In this document: in pieces, positions 1-5,298 of the stretch
Layout: every line of letters begins with the position of its first letter
Numbering within the stretch: the stretch's first letter is position 1
Source of the DNA: a virus
Strand: one strand, 5' to 3'
Virus record (IMG/VR): IMGVR_UViG_3300035698_018157
Location: 1-24,614 of that record
DNA: 24,614 bases
Notes under the pieces: model-generated
Databases searched by the model: none
The model's input: only the letters and a program-made list of their open reading frames with translations
Told to the model about the DNA's origin: nothing
Translations under genes and position numbers: made by a program

Positions 1-92
1 GTTGTGATAACCAATTCAAACGGTTGCTTGACCGGTCCTGCACCTAAAGTTCCATAACTAAACTTTCTCTTAGAAAAATATCCTGACTTCAT
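1..92 (-). CDS. Partial leftward gene, unknown protein (N-terminus only)
   Basis: On the minus strand an ATG at 92-90 opens a frame that stays open for 30 codons to the window edge; it begins MKSGYFSKRKFSYG. A good Shine-Dalgarno-like stretch (AAGGAACAAGG) lies immediately upstream, unlike many genes here that lack one. The residues look protein-like, but no family is recognised from 30 residues. It is the only supported minus-strand gene, so 93-162 is a divergent intergenic region between it and the rightward promoter at 163-191. It could mark the boundary between two transcription units. Confidence 0.5.
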   Translation of the reverse strand, partial: MKSGYFSKRKFSYGTLGAGPVKQPFELVIT

Positions 93-162
93 CCTTGTTC
101 CTTGATTATTTTACAGCCACGCAAACAAAATTTAAATTTAACGCTTAATTTAACAATTTTTA

Positions 163-191
163 TTGTCAATCACCACAAAATCTGCTATAAT
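163..191 (+). promoter_or_regulatory. Sigma70-type promoter P0
   Basis: TTGTCA (163-168), a 17-base spacer, then a perfect TATAAT (186-191) preceded by TGC, an extended -10. Its spacer holds ATCACCACAAA (169-179), identical to 11 bases in the spacer of the promoter at 1299-1327. It points into a region with no convincing protein gene, so its product may be an RNA. An imperfect hairpin (CAACAA at 202-207 with TTGTTG at 220-225) lies just after the expected start site. Confidence 0.75.
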
Positions 192-197
192 ATATTG

Positions 198-655
198 AAT
201 GCAACAAAAAGTAGCGCAGTTGTTGTTTGCACTTCAGTTCCAGTGCTCGCATCGTAAAGGTGGATAAGCGTTCTGCAAATACAAACTATTTCGCCAAAAT
301 TTACTAAAATAAAAAACAAACTATTGATAAAATCAAAATAAAAGCTATTATATATTAATAGGTGGCGAACGCAGACGGGGGCCATACCAAACACCCACTG
401 CTACAGAATACAGAGACAAGGCTTATCTTAGTGACACTAACCAAGGAGAATTTAATCAACTTATTATTTTCTTGGGTGTTGCAACCGTTAATAAAATCAA
501 ATTGTTACCCGATAACCGTAGGCCGCAAGGCATCTCTCCTAGAAAGCGTCCAGTGTGAAAGAATAACTGGCGAATGCGAAATACGTGAACGGCATTATCT
601 AGGAATGAGGGGAAGAATGTGCAAGCCAAGTTGAATTGTTTCGCCTTTTTGTAAT
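198..655 (+). ncRNA. Candidate structured non-coding RNA downstream of P0
   Basis: This stretch follows a near-consensus promoter and has no convincing protein-coding frame; the longest open frame (362-634) starts with GTG and has an implausible composition. Several potential helices can be seen: GCACT/AGTGC around 229-246, TTAGT/ACTAA at 428-440, GCC-GCAA-GGC (a GNRA-type loop) near 522-532, and CCAGT/ACTGG at 550-570 extended by CG/CG around a bulge. AACACCCA (390-397) can also pair with TGGGTGTT (473-480). These are visual pairings without covariation support. I do not recognise a known RNA family, and neither the 3' end nor a terminator is clear. Confidence 0.3.
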
Positions 656-1298
656 AAACAGTTAGTTTAAGTGATCCAGACTATAGGCGAGTAGGCCGAA
701 AAGGTGCGAACGTAGCATCCTAATAGTTGCACAAAATGGGGCTTGGCTAAATATGAGAGGATATTTTTCTCGAAAGCTGTACAATCGGGGAAGACTTGTG
801 AAACTTCTTTTAAAAAGCAATACATAATAAATTGATTTTTTAATGTATCAGAAGTTAATAATTCTTTAATAGAGACCTCGTTGTTTTTGCGATAGCAAAA
901 ATCTACGAGTAGAGTAGCGATAGCTACGATATCGTAACGCTGACTCACTATTAAAACTTGTTAATCAATCCTCTTGATAATAATTGCGCTGCTTTAATGT
1001 GTGGTGAATTGTTCGGCGGGATATTATAAAGAATGTCTTTTTAATAATAGGATTTGAAATAGGGTTTTGTCATTAATGGTGGATTGACTCCGCTATCGCT
1101 ACGTCAAGACTTGGGCTTTCTTTTTTCCAGATTTCATAATAGGGTTATTGATAGGTTTCTTTCTTTATAAATACTTCGCTTGATAAGCGTTTACTCGTAC
1201 TACGTACTCACACCACCAATCAAGAACACCAAACTATTTGGTACAGCATTCGCAATTAAAATAATCGCGGTGAACAACGGCGCGGCGCAAACTCAAAA
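656..1298. other. Long intergenic region without a convincing gene
   Basis: No supported protein gene is seen. A 93-codon minus-strand frame (948-667) starts with GTG without a Shine-Dalgarno and lies over a stretch that folds on the plus strand: ACTAT (680-684) pairs with ATAGT (723-727) around a small hairpin and a bulged one (AGGTGC 702-707 with GCATCCT 715-721). Short inverted repeats are scattered here, such as CGCTT-GAT-AAGCG near 1169-1181. This may be a continuation of the structured RNA, a decayed gene, or a regulatory or replication region. No origin-like iteron array was seen. Confidence 0.5.
914..1102. repeat. Dispersed inverted repeat pair GTAGCGATAGC / GCTATCGCTAC
   Basis: GTAGCGATAGC at 914-924 (part of the palindrome-like GTAGC-GATA-GCTAC, 914-927) recurs in inverted orientation as GCTATCGCTAC at 1092-1102. 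Both copies lie in the gene-poor left region. The 11-base exact match could be a remnant of a dispersed small repeat of the host or phage; chance is not excluded. Confidence 0.4.
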
Positions 1299-1327
1299 TT
1301 GACATATCACCACAAATACGCTATAAT
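1299..1327 (+). promoter_or_regulatory. Consensus sigma70 promoter P1
   Basis: Perfect TTGACA (1299-1304), a 17-base spacer and perfect TATAAT (1322-1327). It lies 40 bases before the first clear gene of the rightward cluster (ATG at 1368) and probably drives the genes from 1368 to 4494. The spacer carries the ATCACCACAAA element (1306-1316) shared with P0. A fully consensus promoter fits strong, probably early, expression by host RNA polymerase. Confidence 0.85.
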
Positions 1328-1335
1328 AGATAACA

Positions 1336-1355
1336 GGCGCAACTCTCGATGCGCC
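1336..1355 (+). promoter_or_regulatory. 5' leader hairpin after P1
   Basis: GGCGCA (1336-1341) pairs with TGCGCC (1350-1355) around an 8-base loop, starting within a few bases of the predicted transcription start. A hairpin at the extreme 5' end often protects mRNA from decay; the same arrangement is seen after the promoter at 4507-4535. The gene's ATG follows 12 bases later with no Shine-Dalgarno. Confidence 0.5.
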
Positions 1356-1367
1356 AATCACTAAAAA

Positions 1368-1793
1368 ATGACAATCCAAGAACTCAAATCCAAATTATTA
1401 AACCACTTCATGCAGTCAGACTCTTTTGATATCGCATGTGATATGCCAGAGATAGACCTAGAAATTTCTCTTGACATGCAACAAAAACTCTACGTGGCAG
1501 CATTAAAAGACCTAGCTGCAAACGGAATCATACACGAAATTGACGAGTCTAAGATTTGGGTGCTTGAAAAACCATTGATTTCTTGGAATCAGTCTGTTTC
1601 TATTGACGGCAGCACTATTAATGCTATTTGCCAAATCCTCACAGAGTATTCAAACACGCTTGCAAAAGGCTCTATTGTTGCTCCAGATCCATTGCGCATA
1701 GCTAACGATGATATTCAATCGCTAATCAAGCTGTTTAATTCTATGGAAGCACTCAGGCTAGACCAAACACAAGAAAAAATCAAAAATAACTAA
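1368..1793 (+). CDS. Conserved-looking small phage protein, unknown function
   Basis: This 141-residue protein is the first gene after promoter P1. The ATG has no Shine-Dalgarno and follows an A-rich leader. No signal peptide or membrane segment is seen. The N-terminal half (about residues 1-70) reads as several amphipathic helices followed by a short beta hairpin (IHEIDESKIWVLEKPL), which would suit a winged-helix fold, but no diagnostic motif is present. The C-terminal part is helical and ends in a charged tail. It sits 1 base before the kinase-like gene, so the two are co-transcribed. Function unknown; a role in nucleotide metabolism or regulation would be a guess from position. Confidence 0.8.
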   Translation: MTIQELKSKLLNHFMQSDSFDIACDMPEIDLEISLDMQQKLYVAALKDLAANGIIHEIDESKIWVLEKPLISWNQSVSIDGSTINAICQILTEYSNTLAKGSIVAPDPLRIANDDIQSLIKLFNSMEALRLDQTQEKIKNN

Positions 1794-1794
1794 C

Positions 1795-2400
1795 ATGAGC
1801 TTTCCTCAAATTTTCGCTGTTGGCGCAGAAAAAAGAGTCGGCAAAGACACGCTTTGCGACCGACTAATCCAAAACTTTAAACTTTCTGGTATTTCATCTG
1901 TTAAATTATCCCTAGCGGAACCATTAAAAAACTCTTGTAAGTGTATCGTAATGAACGAGTTCGGCATTGACATTCATAATTGCTCGGATCAAGAAAAAGA
2001 ACTTGTACGACCGCTGCTTGTAACTGTTGCTGCCGTTCATAGGTCAAGAACTCGCGGACACTACTTCGTGAACAAACTGTTAAACAAAATCGCAAATAGT
2101 CCATCGTTAAACTCACTCGCAGCAATCTTTGTTAGCGATTTGAGATTTGACGAATATGGAGAATCAGACGAACTAGAAACACTCAAAAGCGTTGGCGCAA
2201 AAATTATACACCTTGGCTTGGTAACGCCCGATGGATATTACCTGAAATCAAACATTGAAAGTGAAATTAAAAACTCTCCGCTTATTGAAAAAAAGGCAGA
2301 TTATCCGATCTTTTGGTTCAAAGAAAAGGGTAGATCAGCCGAAATCAACAATCTTTTTGTTAAAATTTTGGCGCGACAACTCGTAAAGGACATTAAATGA
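1795..2400 (+). CDS. Deoxynucleoside monophosphate kinase-like P-loop protein
   Basis: The 201-residue protein starts with a beta strand and P-loop, GAEKRVGKDT (about residues 10-19), the G-x4-G-K-D-T form typical of T4 gp1-type dNMP kinases and related dephospho-CoA kinase-like proteins. Enzymes of this group phosphorylate dNMPs to dNDPs using ATP in the cytoplasm. Basic residues in the middle (RSRTRGH, about 82-88) could belong to the LID or substrate region. Length fits a compact phage dNMP kinase. It overlaps the next gene by ATGA (2397-2400). The RNR genes at 19063-22496 support a dNTP-supply role, but substrate specificity cannot be read from sequence; another small-molecule kinase is possible. 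Confidence 0.7.
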   Translation: MSFPQIFAVGAEKRVGKDTLCDRLIQNFKLSGISSVKLSLAEPLKNSCKCIVMNEFGIDIHNCSDQEKELVRPLLVTVAAVHRSRTRGHYFVNKLLNKIANSPSLNSLAAIFVSDLRFDEYGESDELETLKSVGAKIIHLGLVTPDGYYLKSNIESEIKNSPLIEKKADYPIFWFKEKGRSAEINNLFVKILARQLVKDIK

Positions 2401-3479
2401 ATTTTGCCACACAACTAAGTCTTCAATCAGTATCGTTTGGACAAGTAAATTATGCCTTGTTACGAGAATTTAAAAATCAAGGCTACGATCCTGACATCCT
2501 GCCAATTGGACAAGTAGATGTTTCCGCGCAAGACATATCAGACAAGGAATTCTTCGAATGGCTAAAAACGCGCATTGGTGGTTTTCAAGAAAGCCACAGT
2601 AGAAATAATCCCGCGCTTAAACTATGGCATCTTAGCGGAAGCCTTGAATCCGTATCCAAAGAACAATCACTGTTTACTTTTCACGAAACTAATTCTTGCA
2701 CGCAGTCAGAAATCAATGCAATCAATAATCAAAAGGCAACCCTAGTTTCCTCCAAAGAAACAAAAGAGGTTTTTGAAACCTTTGGTGCTGAACGAGTTGT
2801 GTATTGTCCGCTTGGATTTGACAAAGCAAACTTTCATCGCATAGATAAACAGTTTTATCCTGACACAGTTACGACCTTTGGCCTTACAGGAAAACTTGAA
2901 TCAAGAAAGAATACCGTTAAAACTCTCAAGCTTTGGGTCAAGCTGTTTGGTAACAACAGAAAGTATCAACTCAAATGTTTGATTACAAATCCATTTATTC
3001 CTGTGGACCAACAAGAAGCATATCTTTCGCAGGAACTCGACAAACACTACTGGAACGTTCAGTTTTATCCAAGGCTTCAAACCAATGCTGAAGTAAACCA
3101 ATTGCTTAATCAGGTAGATGTTAATCTAGACGGACTAAGTTCTTTTGAAGGATTCAATCTTCCGTTGTTTCACAGCTTATGCTTAGGGAAAAACGCCGTG
3201 GTGCTTAACGCTCATGTTCACAAAGATTTTTGCAACAGCGAAAACTCTATTCTTGTAGAGCCTTGTGGATTTAGACCAGCAGTAGACAACATTTTCTTTA
3301 GGAACGGCGAGCCATTTAATCAAGGGTTCTGGTACGACTGGAACAATGATGACGTAGCCGCCGCGCTTGAAGAATCAGTGAAAATAAGTAAGAATAGAAA
3401 TACCGAAGGAGAAAAACTAAAAGACGAATTCTCCTATGAAAAAACTGTAAAAATCATTACACATACCCTAAAAAGTTAA
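2397..3479 (+). CDS. GT4-like glycosyltransferase
   Basis: This 360-residue protein has the two-domain layout of a GT-B fold enzyme. The C-terminal half begins at about residue 160 with a glycine and basic segment (GLTGKLESRKNT), where GT4 enzymes bind the donor phosphates. Further on comes EGFNLPLFHSLCLGK (about 251-265), which corresponds to the acidic donor-binding motif of the family (EGFGLP...EAM), although the second acidic residue is missing. The N-terminal half is shorter and divergent. No membrane segment is visible. The start overlaps the kinase stop by 4 bases and has AAGGA upstream. The acceptor is unknown: DNA, virion protein or host glycan are all possible. GT4-like assignment is fairly secure; activity is not. 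Confidence 0.75.
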   Translation: MNFATQLSLQSVSFGQVNYALLREFKNQGYDPDILPIGQVDVSAQDISDKEFFEWLKTRIGGFQESHSRNNPALKLWHLSGSLESVSKEQSLFTFHETNSCTQSEINAINNQKATLVSSKETKEVFETFGAERVVYCPLGFDKANFHRIDKQFYPDTVTTFGLTGKLESRKNTVKTLKLWVKLFGNNRKYQLKCLITNPFIPVDQQEAYLSQELDKHYWNVQFYPRLQTNAEVNQLLNQVDVNLDGLSSFEGFNLPLFHSLCLGKNAVVLNAHVHKDFCNSENSILVEPCGFRPAVDNIFFRNGEPFNQGFWYDWNNDDVAAALEESVKISKNRNTEGEKLKDEFSYEKTVKIITHTLKS

Positions 3480-3486
3480 ACAAACT

Positions 3487-4107
3487 ATGAAAGATAAAAC
3501 ACTAGTCTGCTTTGTTGTAGACAATTCCGGTTCGATGGCCAACATCAAAGACGATCTTGAGCAGTCGATTAAAACCCTCATCGAAGAACAGCGCGAAATT
3601 TCAGGCAAATGCTTGATTTCTCACTTTCCGTTTTCAGCAAACGTTAAGAAAGATTTTGTGATGATTGATGCTGAAGACGTTCCTAATATTAAGATCAGGC
3701 CACTTGGCAGCACAGCATTGTTTGACGCAGCCTGTGCAGCAATCGATGATACTGGCAAACAACTTGCAGAAACATCTGAACAAGACAGGCCAAACAGGGT
3801 TATTTTTGTTATTCTTACTGATGGATATGAAAATGCCAGCAAATATTTTTCTCGCAACGATCTTAAGAATAAAATCGAACACCAGCGAAGTAAATATTCT
3901 TGGGACTTTATATTTCTCGGCTCTAATCAATGTGCCATAACCGAAGCAGCATCGCTTGGGATTCCTTACGAAAAATCAATTACTTTCGATAGTTCTTCGG
4001 CCAAAAACTGCGGAACTGTTCTCAATAGTTATCTTTCAAGCACTCGCTCTGGAGTTGCTTACGCTTTTAATGAAGCCGATAGAAACCTCGTGAACGCAAA
4101 GATTTAA
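3487..4107 (+). CDS. von Willebrand factor A (vWA) domain protein
   Basis: The whole 206-residue protein is essentially one vWA domain. The metal-binding MIDAS motif is complete: D12-N-S14-G-S16 after the first hydrophobic strand, T76 in LGSTALFDA, and D112 in ILTDGYEN. vWA domains bind a divalent cation and mediate protein-protein contacts, often with an AAA+ partner or as part of a larger assembly. No signal peptide or membrane anchor is present, so it is probably cytoplasmic. It lies 7 bases after the glycosyltransferase and 3 bases before the FmdB-like gene, without a Shine-Dalgarno. No MoxR-like ATPase is present in the window, so its partner is unknown. Confidence 0.85.
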   Translation: MKDKTLVCFVVDNSGSMANIKDDLEQSIKTLIEEQREISGKCLISHFPFSANVKKDFVMIDAEDVPNIKIRPLGSTALFDAACAAIDDTGKQLAETSEQDRPNRVIFVILTDGYENASKYFSRNDLKNKIEHQRSKYSWDFIFLGSNQCAITEAASLGIPYEKSITFDSSSAKNCGTVLNSYLSSTRSGVAYAFNEADRNLVNAKI

Positions 4108-4110
4108 ATT

Positions 4111-4494
4111 ATGCCGATCTACCTTTTTGAAAATAAAAAAACGCTAGAAGTAAAAGAAGTTATTCAATCAATGATTGACGAACACACCTATTCGGAAAAT
4201 GGCGTTGCTTGGCAAAGAATTTACACGGTTCCACAAGCAGGAATTGACACGAAAATTGATCCTTGGAGTAGCAAGTCTTTTGTGGAAAAAACAAGGGATA
4301 AAGGCACTCTTGGCTCGTTATTCGATAGAGCTAAGGAGCTAGGACTAAAGCGAGCAGAAAAAAATGGCGGAGTAGACCCGCTTGCAGTCGCATCTAAGCA
4401 AAAAAGAGAAGATTCCATTAACGCAGCAAAAAAGCAAAACAACGAAGCTATCAAGGCGCACAATCAAAAACTGCGCAAACAAAAGCAAAAGTAA
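4111..4494 (+). CDS. FmdB-like small protein lacking its zinc ribbon
   Basis: The 127-residue protein starts MPIYLFENKKTLEVKEV, matching the opening of FmdB-type small zinc-ribbon proteins (MPxYxF...) and of related proteins I recall from T4-like cyanophages. No cysteine is found anywhere, so the zinc-binding knuckles are absent. The region after about residue 60 is strongly charged and helical (long runs of K, R, E, Q and N), probably flexible and possibly nucleic-acid binding. It ends the operon begun at promoter P1. The FmdB relationship rests on the N-terminus only; the function is unknown. Confidence 0.6.
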   Translation: MPIYLFENKKTLEVKEVIQSMIDEHTYSENGVAWQRIYTVPQAGIDTKIDPWSSKSFVEKTRDKGTLGSLFDRAKELGLKRAEKNGGVDPLAVASKQKREDSINAAKKQNNEAIKAHNQKLRKQKQK

Positions 4495-4506
4495 AACAAT
4501 TTGTAG

Positions 4507-4535
4507 TTGTCTGACCACACAAAAGACGCTATAAT
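4507..4535 (+). promoter_or_regulatory. Sigma70-type promoter P2
   Basis: TTGTCT (4507-4512), a 17-base spacer and perfect TATAAT (4530-4535). It lies in the only gap of the 1368-5233 cluster and drives the SSB-like gene. Its spacer (ACCACACAAAA, then ACGC before TATAAT) resembles the element in P0 and P1, and the last bases before the -10 (ACGC) equal those of P1. Confidence 0.8.
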
Positions 4536-4539
4536 AGAA

Positions 4540-4561
4540 AGAGAACAGCGTTCTGCTCTCT
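4540..4561 (+). promoter_or_regulatory. 5' leader hairpin after P2
   Basis: AGAGA (4540-4544) pairs with TCTCT (4557-4561) and CAG (4546-4548) with CTG (4553-4555), with one A-C mismatch and a CGTT loop. The structure starts at about the expected transcription start and is followed by an unstructured A-rich leader up to the ATG at 4589. This is the same plan as after P1, fitting a transcript-stabilising 5' hairpin for an abundant mRNA. Confidence 0.5.
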
Positions 4562-4588
4562 AACAAAAAACAATAAAAACAAAATAAT

Positions 4589-5233
4589 ATGTTCGACGAA
4601 GGAAACACTAAATCAAATCGCAATGTCTATTCTTTTAGACTTCGCAGCAAAGTAGACGGAAAAGATGTTGCCCCATTTTTTGAGGTAAGCACTCCAGACG
4701 AAGCGGGCCAATGGAATAAGCTTGATAAGCAAATCAAGAATATCACTGGCAAGCTGATTCAAGTAAAAACCAAAGAAGACGTTTGGGAAGGCTCTCCACA
4801 GAGAACTTTTAACATTCGCCTTGAAGATGAAGAAGGACTTTATCTTGTGAACTTGGGATATACTAAGCTGGGCCGTTCACTAGCAAATTCATTTCTCGCC
4901 CTACAGGACGTTGAAACACCAATTCAAATCTCTGTTTATGTTAATAAAAACAACAAGACCGGAGCATCAGTTAGGCAAAACGGCGAAATGATTGGCTGGA
5001 AATTTTCTGGCGAAGATCTTCCTCGTCCGACTAGTGTTACGCTTCGCGGCCAAGAGGTTTACGACTACTCTGAAGTAGAAGTATTTTTAGAGCAAGAGCT
5101 TAACGGATTTGCTGAATATAACGGCCTCACAGAGTCCGCTCGTAAATCAACAAGTAAACCCACAAACAAGGCACAGCCAGAACAAGACCGCAACGATACG
5201 GATATCGTCGAAGACGAAGAAGACTTGTTCTAA
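4589..5233 (+). CDS. Probable single-stranded DNA-binding protein
   Basis: The 214-residue protein has a beta-rich first half with regularly spaced aromatic and basic residues (about 1-145), compatible with an OB fold. A Q/N/K-rich linker follows (about 165-195), then a strongly acidic tail ending EDEEDLF. A flexible linker plus an acidic tip ending in a hydrophobic residue is the hallmark of SSB proteins, where the tip recruits replication and repair partners. It has its own promoter (4507-4535) and is followed by a strong terminator, which suits a protein needed in large amounts. No classical SSB signature is recognised in the core, so the call rests on architecture and context (recombinase, helicase and primase downstream). 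Confidence 0.6.
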   Translation: MFDEGNTKSNRNVYSFRLRSKVDGKDVAPFFEVSTPDEAGQWNKLDKQIKNITGKLIQVKTKEDVWEGSPQRTFNIRLEDEEGLYLVNLGYTKLGRSLANSFLALQDVETPIQISVYVNKNNKTGASVRQNGEMIGWKFSGEDLPRPTSVTLRGQEVYDYSEVEVFLEQELNGFAEYNGLTESARKSTSKPTNKAQPEQDRNDTDIVEDEEDLF

Positions 5234-5253
5234 TCTTTAGGTGGCTAGTAGTG

Positions 5254-5294
5254 AGCGCGGGATAGAAATTAAAACTTCCCGCGCTTTATTTTTT
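5254..5294 (+). terminator. Strong intrinsic terminator after the SSB-like gene
   Basis: AGCGCGGGA (5254-5262) and TCCCGCGCT (5277-5285) form a perfect 9-bp GC-rich stem with a 14-base loop, followed by TTATTTTTT (5286-5294). It ends 4 bases before the next ATG (5299). No new promoter is visible between it and that gene, so downstream genes would depend on read-through, antitermination or an unrecognised promoter. Confidence 0.85.
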
Positions 5295-5298
5295 AAAA

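Noticed and set aside
205-295. tRNA-like start (GTAGCGCAG) after P0
   Set aside because: A 5-bp stem GCACT/AGTGC has an 8-base loop, and no acceptor or T arm with TTCRA loop could be paired, so no cloverleaf is supported.
362-634. 90-codon plus-strand ORF starting with GTG
   Set aside because: Residue composition is implausible (no regular hydrophobic pattern), there is no ribosome binding site, and the region is better explained by RNA-like helices.
667-948. 93-codon minus-strand ORF with partly protein-like composition
   Set aside because: GTG start without Shine-Dalgarno, no clear promoter, opposite to neighbouring transcription, and overlapping sequence that folds on the plus strand. 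A decayed gene cannot be excluded.
5254-5294. Inverted repeat as a mobile-element end or attachment site
   Set aside because: The GC stem followed by a T tract right after a gene stop is a standard intrinsic terminator; no second copy was noticed in the window.
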